The position numbers were made by a program, and so were the translations under genes. From Limnohabitans sp. 103DPR2 (GTDB lineage: Bacteria; Pseudomonadota; Gammaproteobacteria; Burkholderiales; Burkholderiaceae_C), in NCBI RefSeq assembly GCF_001412575.1, contig NZ_CP011834.1, positions 2,356,001 to 2,420,000 on the forward strand: DNA of 64,000 nucleotides, read 5' to 3'. Below are positions 43,204-52,762 of this stretch, one piece after another; positions within the stretch are counted from its first letter, which is position 1; each line of letters begins with the position of its first letter. The notes under the pieces were generated by a model that had not been told where the DNA came from, did no database searches, and saw only the letters and a program-made list of their open reading frames with translations.

Positions 43204-44616
43204 ATGACATCCAGACGAGAGTTTTTTAAGTTTGCAGGTATCGCTGGCGGTGCCGTTGCGGCGAGTTCGGTCAGCCGCGCCGCTATGGCGGCATTGCCAG
43301 AGCCGATGATTCAAACTTCGGCTCAGACCATGGCGCCTTTGATCCCAAATACCGGACGCCCCTACAACCCCGTCGTGACTTTGAACGGATGGACGCTGCC
43401 ATGGCGAATGAACCAGGGAGTGAAAGAGTTCCATCTAGTTGCTGAGCCAGTGGTTCGCGAAATGGCGCCGGGCTTTAAAGCTCATCTCTGGGGTTACAAC
43501 GGACAAAGCCCCGGTCCGACGATCGAGGTCGTTGAAGGAGATCGAGTTCGTATCTTTGTGACCAACAGGTTGCCTGAACACACCAGCATTCATTGGCATG
43601 GCCAGCGATTGCCCAACGGAATGGACGGGGTGGCCGGGTTGAATCAGCCCGCAATCTCACCGGGAAAGACCTTTGTCTATGAGTTTGTTGCAAGACGCCC
43701 GGGAACCTTCATGTACCACCCGCATGCCGATGAAATGACACAGATGGCCATGGGCATGATGGGTTTTTGGGTCACGCATCCCAAAGCCAAGAACCCATTG
43801 ATTGATGAAGTCAACCGCGATTTTTGTTTCTTGCTCAGTGCCTACGACATCGATCCTGGCAGCTACACGCCAAAGATCATGACGATGCTCGATTTCAACT
43901 TGTGGAGTTGGAACAGTCGCATCTTCCCCGGCATTGACTCGCTCAATGTGCGACTCAATGACAAGGTGCGTATCCGGATCGGTAATTTAACGATGACCAA
44001 TCATCCGATTCACTTGCACGGACATGAATTCCTTGTTACCGGTACCGATGGGGGGCCAACGCCCAAAAGCACTCGGTGGTACGAAGTAACAACAGATGTG
44101 GCTGTCGGCCAAATGCGCCAGATTGAGTTCCTGGCAGATGAGGAGGGAGATTGGGCCTTCCATTGCCACAAGAGCCATCACACCATGAACGCTATGGGTC
44201 ACAACGTGCCCACATTGATAGGTGTCGACCACTCCGGGGTCGCCAAAAAAATCAATAAGTTAATTCCAGACTACATGGTGATGGGTGAGCGCGGTATGGC
44301 TGATATGGCTGAAATGGAGATGCCTCTGCCTGAGAACACCGCAGCGATGATGACTGGCGACGGCCCCTTTGGATCAGTCGAAATGGGCGGCATGTTCAGT
44401 GTCCTGAAGGTACGCAAAGACCAAAAGCCCGGTGACTATAAGGATCCAGGCTGGTTCAAGCATCCAGACGGCACTGTCGCGCATGAGTACACAGGCCCAC
44501 TCGCCGAACCAGCCAGATTTAAGGCTGAGGGGGGGCAATCGATGCCTCGTACTCAAAAGCCTGAAGCCGCAACTGAGGTTCGAGTGCGAAAGCCTGCATC
44601 GCACGGATCTCATTGA
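43204..44616 (+). CDS. Tat-exported multicopper oxidase
   Basis: A 470-residue multicopper oxidase. Twin-arginine signal TSRREFFKFAGIAGGAV. Copper-binding motifs: HWHG at 130-133, YHPH at 171-174, HPIHLHGHEF at 267-276 and HCHKSHH at 320-326 with Met331. The last 130 residues are Met-rich in part (GMADMAEMEMPLP) and end in SHGSH. It probably oxidizes Cu(I) in the periplasm, as CueO and CopA do. It is shorter than CueO-type three-domain enzymes with an unusual tail. The start at 43204 follows the lipoprotein stop by 17 bases. Confidence 0.93.
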   Translation: MTSRREFFKFAGIAGGAVAASSVSRAAMAALPEPMIQTSAQTMAPLIPNTGRPYNPVVTLNGWTLPWRMNQGVKEFHLVAEPVVREMAPGFKAHLWGYNGQSPGPTIEVVEGDRVRIFVTNRLPEHTSIHWHGQRLPNGMDGVAGLNQPAISPGKTFVYEFVARRPGTFMYHPHADEMTQMAMGMMGFWVTHPKAKNPLIDEVNRDFCFLLSAYDIDPGSYTPKIMTMLDFNLWSWNSRIFPGIDSLNVRLNDKVRIRIGNLTMTNHPIHLHGHEFLVTGTDGGPTPKSTRWYEVTTDVAVGQMRQIEFLADEEGDWAFHCHKSHHTMNAMGHNVPTLIGVDHSGVAKKINKLIPDYMVMGERGMADMAEMEMPLPENTAAMMTGDGPFGSVEMGGMFSVLKVRKDQKPGDYKDPGWFKHPDGTVAHEYTGPLAEPARFKAEGGQSMPRTQKPEAATEVRVRKPASHGSH

Positions 44617-44639
44617 AATTCATTGAACGGAGAACTTTA

Positions 44640-45140
44640 ATGATCAAAGCAAAACTTTTTCCGGGTGTTGTACTGGCTCTTGCATCTGTCGTTGCCGTTC
44701 CCACCTGGGCTCACGGGAATCAAAATCACGGCAAACCTGCGGGGGAAATCAAGTTAGAGCAGAAAGACTGGGGAATCGGCGCCCCCTCGTCAAAAGCGAC
44801 CCGCACCATTGAAGTGCGAATGACTGACAACATGCGCTTTGCGCCCAATCGAATTGATGTCAAGTTGGGCGAAACGGTTCGGTTCGTGGTGGTCAACGCC
44901 GGAAAGGTGATGCATGAGTTCGTTCTCGGCACCAAGAGGGAGTTGGATGAACACGCAGCCTTGATGAAGAAATTTCCCAATATGGAGCATGACGAGCCAT
45001 ATATGGCTCACGTCGAACCTGGAAAAAAGGGGGAGATTGTCTGGACGTTCAACAGAGTGGGCGAATTTGATTTCGCCTGCCTATTGCCTGGTCATTACGA
45101 GGCAGGCATGCGGGGGACGATAAATGTCGCAAAGAAGTAA
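44640..45140 (+). CDS. Cupredoxin-domain copper protein
   Basis: A 166-residue exported protein. Signal peptide MIKAKLFPGVVLALASVVAV ending near WAHG. The cupredoxin fold carries His in GKVMHEFVLG and the Cys-His pair in FDFACLLPGHYEAGM. A His-containing mature N-terminus (HGNQNHGKPAG) precedes it. Similar proteins sit next to multicopper oxidases as periplasmic copper carriers. Start at 44640 with GGAG upstream; an ATG at 44613 is less likely. Confidence 0.88.
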   Translation: MIKAKLFPGVVLALASVVAVPTWAHGNQNHGKPAGEIKLEQKDWGIGAPSSKATRTIEVRMTDNMRFAPNRIDVKLGETVRFVVVNAGKVMHEFVLGTKRELDEHAALMKKFPNMEHDEPYMAHVEPGKKGEIVWTFNRVGEFDFACLLPGHYEAGMRGTINVAKK

Positions 45141-45186
45141 GTTGGGTACGAACGTTCATCCGACGAAAAGTGACTGGCTCAAGGCT

Positions 45187-45669
45187 ATGAACTTTTCAAG
45201 ACGAAAGCTAGTTATCGGTCTGGCAGCAGCAGGCTTTACGCCGATTATTTTTGCGCAAAAGAATCCGTCACTTGCGATTCAGATTTGGAAGGATCCAAAT
45301 TGCGGATGCTGTAAGGACTGGGTCGATCACCTTGAAAAATCTGGGTTCACCGCAACGATTCTCGAACAGGGAAACAACGGCATACGTAGCAAGCTAGGCA
45401 TGCCGCAGAAGTTTGGGTCTTGTCACACTGCTTTGATTCAAGGTTATGTGATTGAAGGGCATGTTCCAGCATCAGAAATTCTGTATTTGCTCAAAGTCAG
45501 ACCGAGCGCCCTAGGGCTAGCTGTCCCAGGAATGCCAGTCGGATCACCAGGAATGGATGGATCGGTTTACGGCAATCGGCGGGATGCTTTTGATGTTCTA
45601 TTGGTGCAGAAAGACGGAACATCAAAGGTCTTTAAATCTTATCCAGGAGAAAAACGTGCAAGTTCTTAA
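45187..45669 (+). CDS. DUF411 metal-binding protein, Tat-exported
   Basis: A 160-residue protein. It starts with a likely Tat signal (NFSRRKLVIGLAAAG). The DUF411 motif is IWKDPNCGCCKDWVDHLEKS, followed by SCHTALIQGYVIEGHVPA and LAVPGMPVGSPGMD. Members (CopG-like) bind copper through the Cys cluster. The start at 45187 gives a normal signal peptide; an in-frame ATG at 45124 overlaps the cupredoxin gene and has a G-rich upstream element. Confidence 0.88.
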   Translation: MNFSRRKLVIGLAAAGFTPIIFAQKNPSLAIQIWKDPNCGCCKDWVDHLEKSGFTATILEQGNNGIRSKLGMPQKFGSCHTALIQGYVIEGHVPASEILYLLKVRPSALGLAVPGMPVGSPGMDGSVYGNRRDAFDVLLVQKDGTSKVFKSYPGEKRASS

Positions 45670-46015
45670 ACAGGCTTTTGCAGTGTGCACCGCCTCTGCC
45701 CTCTTGAGCATTCCTTTCGCGGGCAATGCACAGTCCAGCATGGACCACAGCAAGATGGATCACGTTAAGCCCGAGACCTCACAAACAATTCCTTCAATGT
45801 CGGATGGCGAAGTCAGAAGGGTCGATTTAGAGACAGGCAAGATCACCATCCGGCACGGCTACATCAAGCATTTGGACATGCCGAGCATGACAATGGTTTT
45901 CACTGCCAAGGAAAAAGGCTTGCTCACCGATGTGAAGCCAGGGGATAAGATTAAGTTCATGGTGGTTGATGAGGCCGGGAAGATGGTCGTAACGGCCATT
46001 ACGCCCGCACAATGA
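45656..46015 (+). CDS. CusF-like periplasmic copper-binding protein
   Basis: A 119-residue exported protein. Signal peptide QAFAVCTASALLSIPFAGNA, a Met/His-rich stretch SSMDHSKMDH, then the CusF fold: GEVRRVDLETGKITIRHGYI, IKHLDMPSMTMVFTAKE, and KIKFMVVDE. His, Met and Met of the CusF site are visible in the HLDMPSMTM segment. I use the GTG start at 45656 with AGGAGA just upstream; it overlaps the DUF411 tail by 14 bases. It is the last intact gene of the copper operon. Confidence 0.88.
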   Translation: MQVLKQAFAVCTASALLSIPFAGNAQSSMDHSKMDHVKPETSQTIPSMSDGEVRRVDLETGKITIRHGYIKHLDMPSMTMVFTAKEKGLLTDVKPGDKIKFMVVDEAGKMVVTAITPAQ

Positions 46016-46070
46016 ACTGCTTCACGAGCGCATTCCTCTGCATCACCATTAACTGAGGGGTCTTAGCACA

Positions 46071-46169
46071 ATGGAAAAACCTTATCACCGATTTTCGGAG
46101 TTGTTTGCACAGCTTGGCTTAGCCTCAGATGCTTCATCCATCAGGGCTTTCATTGAACGCCACTCGCAG
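46071..46169 (+). pseudogene. Truncated DUF2789 gene
   Basis: The first 33 codons (MEKPYHRFSELFAQLGLASD, then ASSIRAFIERHSQ) match the N-terminus of DUF2789 proteins as I remember them (about 75 residues). The match ends where an ISL3-type transposase fragment begins on the other strand. A ribosome-binding site (GAGGGG) is upstream. It was probably the last gene of the copper operon before disruption. Confidence 0.68.
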
Positions 46170-46279
46170 GCGATGGGATCGGGCACGTCCACCTGGAAGT
46201 GCATTTCGTCGTCGGTTGATTTGCAGCCCAGTACTTGGTATTGCGGCAGGTGAAGGATGTTGTCGGGAAGTTCGGTCAT
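46163..46279 (-). pseudogene. ISL3-family transposase remnant (N-terminus only)
   Basis: About 39 codons on the minus strand: MTELPDNILHLPQYQVLGCK followed by STDDEMHFQVDVPDPIACE. This is the start of ISL3-type transposases, just before their zinc-ribbon Cys. The rest is missing: the 3' side is joined to the DUF2789 fragment and the upstream side ends 20 bases before the IS21 element. Confidence 0.68.
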
Positions 46280-46415
46280 GGTGTTGTATAGGCGTAGGTT
46301 GTTGAATGGCATCCAAAACTGAGCCATTTTGAAGAGAATTTGCATCCAAATTTGAGCCACCCCAATCGCCTATCCTGCTTAATTTTTGAGCAAGGATGGG
46401 CAAGGAGTGATCAAC

Positions 46416-47918
46416 GTGGGAACTTTGAGCAAATTACGCAGACTTGTCCTTCGCGACAAGGTCTCCATCCGGCAAGCTAGCCGTCAACTTGGCATCTCTC
46501 GCAACACCGCAACCCGGTGGCTTCAGGCGGCAGAGGTCACGGTGCCCAGATACCCGAAGCGGCAACCTACCTTCGGTGTTCTGGATCCCTTCAAGGATCA
46601 ATTGAGCAATTGGCTCAAAGCCGACAGCTATCGAAACAAGCGAGAGCGCCGCGGCGTCAAAGCTTTGTATGAAGCGCTGCAGGCCATGGGGTATTCAGGC
46701 AGCAGCACAATGGTTTACCGATTTGCAAAGGATTGGCGCGAGGAGCAAAGCAAGCCCCGGGGCGCTGGCTTTGTGCCCATGCACTTTGAGCTGGGCGAAG
46801 CGTTCCAGTTTGACTGGAGCTGTGAGTACCTGGTCATTGACGGCTTAAGAAGGCGCCTTGATGTGGCCCACATCAAACTGGCGGCAAGCCGCGCATTCTT
46901 GTTGGTGGCCTACTTCATCCAAACCCACGAGATGCTGTTTGATGCACACGCCAGAGGCTTTGCCGTCTTTGGCGGTGTGGCCAAGCGCGGCATCTACGAC
47001 AACATGAGAACGGCTGTCGACAAAGTGGGCCAAGGCAAAGATCGTATCGTTAACGCCCGCTTTGAGGCGATGACGGGCCACTACTTGTTCGAGCACGAGT
47101 TCTGCAACAGAGCCGCCGGTTGGGAGAAAGGCATTGTTGAGAAGAACGTGCAAGACCGGCGCCGGGGCGTTCTGCGAGAAGCGGCCGAGAGGCACTGGAC
47201 CAGCTTGGCAGAGCTCAATGATTGGCTTCAAATCGCATGCAAAACCGCTTGGAGCGAGCTGGCCCATCCTCAGTGGCCAGAGCTCACCATTGCCGATGTG
47301 TGGCAAGACGAAGCTGCTCGGTTAATGCCATGCCCGAGACCCTTTGACGGCTATGTGGAGCAACCGGTGCGGGTGAGCTCCACGTCTTTGATCACATTCC
47401 AGCGCAATCGCTACAGCGTGCCGTGTGAGTGGGTCCACCAGATGGTGAGCTTGCGTGTGTATCCAGACACTTTGTTGGTGGTGGCCCAAGACGGCAGCCT
47501 CGTGAGGCTGACCCGCAGCTTTGAGCGTGATCAAACCATCTACGACTGGCAGCACTATATTGAGCTGATTCAGCGTAAGCCCGGAGCTCTTCGCAATGGG
47601 GCGCCATTCAAAGAGATGCCTGCTGCCTTGCAGGAGCTCCAGCGCCAATTGCTCAAACACCCCGGTGGTGATCGCGTGATGGCACAGGTGTTGGGGGCTG
47701 TTAACTTACACGGACTTGAGGCGGTGTTGGTGGCAACCGAGTTGGCACTGCAAGCTGGGCGCGTCAGCGCCGAGCACATTCTGAATGTGCTGGGCAGACT
47801 CAAGGAGCCAACCCTCGAGCGGCTGCAAATTGAAACACCGCTACATCTGAACACTCCCGCACAGGCAAACCTTGAGCGCTACGACGCGCTCAGGAACGAG
47901 CAGGAGGTTGGATCATGA
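46416..47918 (+). CDS. istA: IS21-family transposase IstA
   Basis: A 500-residue transposase. N-terminal HTH ([20 protein letters not shown]) and a DDE domain with Asp133 ([10 protein letters not shown]), Asp195 ([10 protein letters not shown]) and Glu242 ([11 protein letters not shown]). The GTG at 46416 is chosen because AAGGAG lies 8 bases upstream; TTG 46386 and GTG 46407 are in frame. Its stop overlaps istB (ATGA). Confidence 0.93.
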   Translation: MGTLSKLRRLVLRDKVSIRQASRQLGISRNTATRWLQAAEVTVPRYPKRQPTFGVLDPFKDQLSNWLKADSYRNKRERRGVKALYEALQAMGYSGSSTMVYRFAKDWREEQSKPRGAGFVPMHFELGEAFQFDWSCEYLVIDGLRRRLDVAHIKLAASRAFLLVAYFIQTHEMLFDAHARGFAVFGGVAKRGIYDNMRTAVDKVGQGKDRIVNARFEAMTGHYLFEHEFCNRAAGWEKGIVEKNVQDRRRGVLREAAERHWTSLAELNDWLQIACKTAWSELAHPQWPELTIADVWQDEAARLMPCPRPFDGYVEQPVRVSSTSLITFQRNRYSVPCEWVHQMVSLRVYPDTLLVVAQDGSLVRLTRSFERDQTIYDWQHYIELIQRKPGALRNGAPFKEMPAALQELQRQLLKHPGGDRVMAQVLGAVNLHGLEAVLVATELALQAGRVSAEHILNVLGRLKEPTLERLQIETPLHLNTPAQANLERYDALRNEQEVGS

Positions 47919-48718
47919 GCGATGTCATTGATGGACTCAAGTCTTTGAGTTTGCATGGGATGGCCAGTGCTTGGCCAGAGATTCTGGGCACTGCCAGAAT
48001 GAAGACGCTAGATCACGAGGTGGTGCTGCACCAGCTCATTAAGTCTGAGACGGCGCAGCGGGAAGATCGCTCGATGGCGTATCAAATGAAAGCGGCCAGG
48101 TTCCCCGCGCACCGGGACCTGGTGGGCTTTGAGTTTGAGCAAGCGCATGTGGACGAAGCACTTGTGAAGCAGCTGCATGATTTACAGTTTATGGACACGG
48201 CGCAAAACGTGGTGTTTGTGGGCGGCCCTGGCACTGGCAAAACGCACCTTGCAACAAGCCTTGGCATTCAAGCGGTGCGGGCCAAAGGTAAACGGGTTCG
48301 CTTCTTCTCAACAGTGGAGCTTGTTAATGCGCTGGAGCTAGAGAAGTCTCAAAGCAAACACGGCCAACTGGCTCACCGCTTGATGTACGTGGATCTTGTT
48401 ATTCTGGATGAGATGGGGTACTTGCCGTTTACGCAGTCTGGAGGCGCACTGCTGTTTCATTTGCTGTCCAAGCTTTATGAGAGAACCAGCGTGGTCATCA
48501 CAACCAACCTGAACTTCTCTGAATGGGCCAATGTGTTTGGAGATGCCAAGATGACCACGGCACTTCTAGACCGACTGACACATCGCTGCCACATTGTTGA
48601 AACTGGCAATGAGAGTTGGCGCTTCAAGCAGTCCCAAGCGAGCACTCAACAGTCAAAGAAATCAAAAGGGAAAGGAGCAAAAAATGCAGAACAGTTAAAC
48701 TTATCCACAACCGACTAG
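47915..48718 (+). CDS. istB: IS21-family helper ATPase IstB
   Basis: A 267-residue AAA+ ATPase related to DnaC. Walker [10 protein letters not shown] at 103-111, Walker [13 protein letters not shown], then [15 protein letters not shown] and [14 protein letters not shown]. It directs the IstA transposase to its target. The Lys/Ser-rich C-terminus ([10 protein letters not shown]) is usual for the group. Confidence 0.94.
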   Translation: MSDVIDGLKSLSLHGMASAWPEILGTARMKTLDHEVVLHQLIKSETAQREDRSMAYQMKAARFPAHRDLVGFEFEQAHVDEALVKQLHDLQFMDTAQNVVFVGGPGTGKTHLATSLGIQAVRAKGKRVRFFSTVELVNALELEKSQSKHGQLAHRLMYVDLVILDEMGYLPFTQSGGALLFHLLSKLYERTSVVITTNLNFSEWANVFGDAKMTTALLDRLTHRCHIVETGNESWRFKQSQASTQQSKKSKGKGAKNAEQLNLSTTD

Positions 48719-48790
48719 GCCAAATTATTTAAAAACTGGTGGCTCAATATTGGTTGCAAATAGTGGCTCACTTTGCGTTGCAATTCAACA

Positions 48791-49159
48791 ATGAGTCCTG
48801 AGATTGCAGAAATTCTTAATGTATCTGCCCCTCCATTCCTTCAGGAGAATCCTGACCCTGAGCGGTTCCGAAAATTTGACGAGGAAGCGGCCTATCGTCT
48901 GGCTGAAATTGGGACATTTGAAGCGTTGACCGCACTCATCTTGCTGGTCAAGAAATCGGAGTTGATTTCATCGCACGAGTTGAGATCAATGGTTCTCAAC
49001 GCCTATCACCATTGCCAGCAATGGCTACGAGAAGTGCCGGAAATTGCACCGATAGCAGAAGAGCTGTTTCATGCAATTGATTTGAATTGCAAGCACTGGA
49101 TCTATCCTTCACCAGAGTGGCGAATGGAGGTGGTCATCTTTACGAGAGAGTTTCCTTAA
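48791..49159 (+). CDS. Unknown protein abutting the IS21 right end
   Basis: A 122-residue soluble helical protein that I do not recognise (PPFLQENPDPERFRKFDEEA, AYRLAEIGTFEALTALILLV, HCQQWLREVPEIAPIAEELF). Its ATG is the first base after the IS21 end, and the frame runs back into the IS, so the true start may have been cut off by the insertion. Expression, if any, may depend on the IS. Confidence 0.5.
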   Translation: MSPEIAEILNVSAPPFLQENPDPERFRKFDEEAAYRLAEIGTFEALTALILLVKKSELISSHELRSMVLNAYHHCQQWLREVPEIAPIAEELFHAIDLNCKHWIYPSPEWRMEVVIFTREFP

Positions 49160-49235
49160 CTTCAAAAAAATGACCTCCACGAATAAACATCAATTCGCAT
49201 TGAACAGATGCCAATGCAAATGGTTTGTTAACGAA

Positions 49236-49619
49236 TTATTTGAGTGTAAATCGCACTGTCGCCACTTTGGCGTTGTTGCTGACTTGCGCGACTACTTTCG
49301 CTCCTGCAAGCGCTTTGAATTTTCCAGTGGCTTCAAGCTTCTCACCTACCGGTTTTAATTCAACCTCTTGTTTTTCAGAGCCTGAAAGCATCGTGACTTT
49401 GGCCGTAGCCGTGCTGACATTGACAGGCTTTCCGTGATCTCGCAAATAAAGTTGTAGAACATCGGTCTTAGCTACAAATTCATATTCAATGTCCTTCACC
49501 TCTGCCACCACACCTCCGTGCATTGGCTTGGCATTACCATGACTATGGCCTTCCCCAGCTGCAAATCCGGCTGTGCTGACAAGCAGACTCAATGCAATAG
49601 CGATTTTTTGAATTTTCAT
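49236..49619 (-). CDS. Small His-motif periplasmic protein, last gene of the efflux operon
   Basis: A 127-residue exported protein: signal MKIQKIAIALSLLVSTAGFA, then mature N-terminus AGEGHSHGNAKPMHGGVVAE, followed by a beta-rich domain (YEFVAKTDVLQLYLRDHGKP and VNVSTATAKVTML). Function unknown; similar proteins occur in czc-type operons. The GEGHxHG motif is shared with the adaptor and with the 195-residue protein upstream. It follows the RND pump gene by 22 bases. Confidence 0.8.
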   Translation of the reverse strand: MKIQKIAIALSLLVSTAGFAAGEGHSHGNAKPMHGGVVAEVKDIEYEFVAKTDVLQLYLRDHGKPVNVSTATAKVTMLSGSEKQEVELKPVGEKLEATGKFKALAGAKVVAQVSNNAKVATVRFTLK

Positions 49620-49641
49620 TTCCAATCCTTTCAGTATCAAA

Positions 49642-52600
49642 TTAAAGTGCTTCGGCGTCTTTGTCTTCTAACAAGCGTTCGGCATCTCGACGACCAAAGA
49701 GCCAAAACATGACAGGGGTCAGGAACGTATCAAGCAACGTGGAGCTGATCAGCCCTGAAAAAATGACCACCGCAACTGGGTGTAGAACCTCAGTCCCCGG
49801 GCGCTCTGCTTCAAAAAGCAAAGGAGCCAATGCAAATGCGGTGACCAACGCGGTCATCAACACAGGGCTTAATCGTTCGAGTGAACCGCGAAGAATCATC
49901 TTGTGATCAAAGTTCTCGCCTTCAAATCGCATCAAGTTGATGTAATGACTGACTTTCAAGATGCCGTTTCTGACTGAAATTCCAGCTAGCGTGATGAATC
50001 CCACCAAAGCAGCCACAGACAACGGCTGTCCTGACAACCACAGTCCGAGAACTGCACCAACCAAGGCCAGCGGTATGTTCACCATGATCAACGCGGAAAG
50101 ACGCGTTGACTTGTAGCGGCTGTACAGAACGACAAACATCAAGACCAGTGACACGATTGAGAGCAGCCCCACAAGTCGTGAAGCTTCCTCTTGAGCTTGA
50201 AACTGACCGCCTAGCGTGATGAAGTACCCCTCGGGGAGTTTTGTGTCGGCCACCACAGCGCGAATATCCGCAACAATCTCTGACAAAGCTCGACCGGACG
50301 CGTTTGCGGACAAAACGATGCGGCGTTTGCCATCATCGCGGCTGATTTGGTTCGGACCATCTCCATCTTCAATCGTCGCCAACTTTGACAATGGCACTCG
50401 ACCGTTGGGAGTTTCAATCAAGATTTGATTCAAGCCCTCAACCGAACGAGCAGATTCAGGCAAGCGCACGACCAATGCAAAACGACGACCGCCCTCCACA
50501 ATCTGGGTGATTTTTTCGCCTTCGACCAAGCTTTGCAAAGTCGAGAGCACTTGTGGCGCAGCAATTCCGTATTGAGCTGCTGCGGCATAGTCAATACGAA
50601 CCTTGATTTGCGGTGCCAGCACTTGCTTTTCGATTTGCAGATCAGCAACGCCGGGAATAGTCGCTAATCGTGCCCTCAACGAGTCAGCTTGCCCACGCAA
50701 TCCATCCAAATCGTCACCAAAGATTTTGATGGCGATTTGCGAGCGCACACCAGACAACATGTGATCGATGCGGTGGGAAATGGGTTGACCAATTTCTAGG
50801 GCAGCAGGCAAATTGACAAGACGAGCACGGATGTCCGCTTTGATTTCATCCATACTGCGCGTCAGCTCACCCGTTGGTTTGAGGCCCACGTCCAGCTCAC
50901 TCACGTGAACCCCTTCTGCGTGCTCATCAAGCTCAGCTCGTCCGCTTCGACGACCGACATGTGTGACCTCTGGCACTTGCTTGACCAAGACCTCGGCTTG
51001 TCTGGCCAATGTAGTGGTTTCGGACAAAGTCACGCCGGGGTTCAAGCGCAATCCGATCAACAATGTTCCTTCGCTGAATGGCGGCAAGAAAGTCGTCGGG
51101 AAAAATGGTACTGCTGCAATTGCCGTCAGCACGGCGAATCCAGAGGCAATCAATGCTATCTTCGGTTTTTGTAAAACGCTTTGAAGACTGTTTGCATAGC
51201 GTGTTTTGAGCCAAATCAAGACCTTGGTATCCCCATGATCCAAGTTTTTCATGGATGGCAGAAGGTAGTAACTCAGCACGGGGGTGATGGTGACCGAAAC
51301 AAGCAATGAAGCCAGAGTTGAAACGATGAATGAAATGCCCAACGGAACAAAGAGCTTTCCCTCCAAGCCGGGCAATGCAAACAACGGAATGAAAACGAGG
51401 ACGATGATCACCGTGGCATACAAAATGGCAGATCTAACCTCCATTGAGGCTTTCGCTACAACTTCCAACGGATGAAGCCGATGCTGCGGATGTTTTATGC
51501 GATCTTCCTTCAACCGTCGCAGAATGTTCTCTACGTCGACCACCGCATCGTCGACCAGACCGCCAATGGCAATGGCCAATCCTCCAAGAGTCATGGTGTT
51601 GATAGACAAGCCAAAGTACTTGAATACCAAAGAGGTGATGAAGATGGATACGGGAATCGCTGTCAAGGCGATGATGGTGGGTCGAACCGTACCTAAGAAA
51701 AAGAACAAAATCACAGCGACAAAGACGGATGCACCAATCAATTTGCCTTGTAGCGTATTGATGGATGCTTCGATGAAGCTGGCCTGTCTGAATGTGACGC
51801 GAGGGGCATCCATGCCAGCTGGCAAGGATGATTTCAAACCTACCAACGCATCCTCAATTGCACGGGTAAGAGCAATCGTGTCTGCTGTGGGTTGTTTCTG
51901 AATACCCAAAATAACTGCCGGTTTCCCCTCAAACCCTGCATCACCACGCTTCAACGCTGCAGCAAAAGTAACATCGGCAATTTGACGCAACAAGATTGGC
52001 TGCCCATTTTTTGTGGTCAGTGCCAGATTTTTCAGATCATCTAAACGGGAAGTTCGTCCGAGGTTGCGGATCAGGTATTCCCGTCCATTGAGTTCCAAAA
52101 AGCCACCGGAGGTATTGGCAGAAAAACCTTTCAGCGCAGCTTCCATTTGATCGTGTAAGATGCCCAACTCAGCCATACGAGCCGTGTTGGGTTGCACCTG
52201 AAACTGACGCACCTCGCCACCAATTGGAATAACTTGGGCAACCCCAGAAACCGACAGAAGGCGTGGACGCAAAACCCAGTCTGCGTACTCTCGGACAGCC
52301 ATAGCCGAAATCTTCTGCGAATCGACTGGAATAGCGATTTGCATGATCTCGCCCATGATCGAGCTGATTGGTCCCATGCGCGGCATTACGCCAGCAGGCA
52401 TACCGTCTTCCATGGCTGACAGTCGCTCAGATACCAACTGTCTTGCACGGAAAATGTCTGTATCCCATTTGAAAGTCACATATAAAAATGACAACCCGGC
52501 TGAAGATATAGACCGGACGGATTCAACGCTAGGCAAACCGTTCATGGCGGTCTCTAGGGGGAAGGTGATGAGTTGCTCAACTTCCTCTGGCGCCATGCCA

Positions 52601-52761
52601 CCTGATTCGGTCATGATGGTGACCGTGGGTTTATTCAAATCAGGAAAAACATCCACTGGTGTTTTTGTCAATGTGAATGCGCCGTAGGTCATCAATACGA
52701 CACTGGCGATGATCACCAGCAATCGATTGGCTAAACTGTTTTCAAGTAACCACTTAAACAT
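49642..52761 (-). CDS. Heavy-metal efflux RND pump (CzcA/CusA family)
   Basis: A 1039-residue inner-membrane proton antiporter with twelve predicted membrane helices and two large periplasmic loops. The HME signature in the fourth helix reads AIGGLVDDAVVDVEN (398-412). Compared with CzcA (DFG-x3-DGA-x3-VEN) the first Asp is Ala; CusA has AIG-x3-DAA. The segment where CusA has a copper-binding Met (LMYMPTT) reads LLIGLRLN here. The metal is therefore uncertain; neighbours point to Zn, Cd or Co. It starts one base after the adaptor stop. Confidence 0.93.
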   Translation of the reverse strand: MFKWLLENSLANRLLVIIASVVLMTYGAFTLTKTPVDVFPDLNKPTVTIMTESGGMAPEEVEQLITFPLETAMNGLPSVESVRSISSAGLSFLYVTFKWDTDIFRARQLVSERLSAMEDGMPAGVMPRMGPISSIMGEIMQIAIPVDSQKISAMAVREYADWVLRPRLLSVSGVAQVIPIGGEVRQFQVQPNTARMAELGILHDQMEAALKGFSANTSGGFLELNGREYLIRNLGRTSRLDDLKNLALTTKNGQPILLRQIADVTFAAALKRGDAGFEGKPAVILGIQKQPTADTIALTRAIEDALVGLKSSLPAGMDAPRVTFRQASFIEASINTLQGKLIGASVFVAVILFFFLGTVRPTIIALTAIPVSIFITSLVFKYFGLSINTMTLGGLAIAIGGLVDDAVVDVENILRRLKEDRIKHPQHRLHPLEVVAKASMEVRSAILYATVIIVLVFIPLFALPGLEGKLFVPLGISFIVSTLASLLVSVTITPVLSYYLLPSMKNLDHGDTKVLIWLKTRYANSLQSVLQKPKIALIASGFAVLTAIAAVPFFPTTFLPPFSEGTLLIGLRLNPGVTLSETTTLARQAEVLVKQVPEVTHVGRRSGRAELDEHAEGVHVSELDVGLKPTGELTRSMDEIKADIRARLVNLPAALEIGQPISHRIDHMLSGVRSQIAIKIFGDDLDGLRGQADSLRARLATIPGVADLQIEKQVLAPQIKVRIDYAAAAQYGIAAPQVLSTLQSLVEGEKITQIVEGGRRFALVVRLPESARSVEGLNQILIETPNGRVPLSKLATIEDGDGPNQISRDDGKRRIVLSANASGRALSEIVADIRAVVADTKLPEGYFITLGGQFQAQEEASRLVGLLSIVSLVLMFVVLYSRYKSTRLSALIMVNIPLALVGAVLGLWLSGQPLSVAALVGFITLAGISVRNGILKVSHYINLMRFEGENFDHKMILRGSLERLSPVLMTALVTAFALAPLLFEAERPGTEVLHPVAVVIFSGLISSTLLDTFLTPVMFWLFGRRDAERLLEDKDAEAL

Positions 52762-52762
52762 A

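Larger units (their letters stand above)
46300..48790 (+). mobile_element. IS21-family insertion sequence, complete
   Basis: About 2.49 kb. The ends are inverted: left TGTTGAATGGCATCCAAAAC, right (read inward) TGTTGAATTGCAACGCAAAG, each followed by TGAGCCA and, further in, a second TTGAGCCACC block. These repeated terminal motifs are typical of IS21. It carries istA and istB intact. No target-site duplication is visible (left flank GCGTAGGT, right flank ATGAGTCC), so one flank was probably lost by later deletion. Confidence 0.85.

Noticed and set aside
46291..48798. Target-site duplication of the IS21 element
   Set aside because: The flanks GCGTAGGT and ATGAGTCC do not match, so no duplication is claimed.
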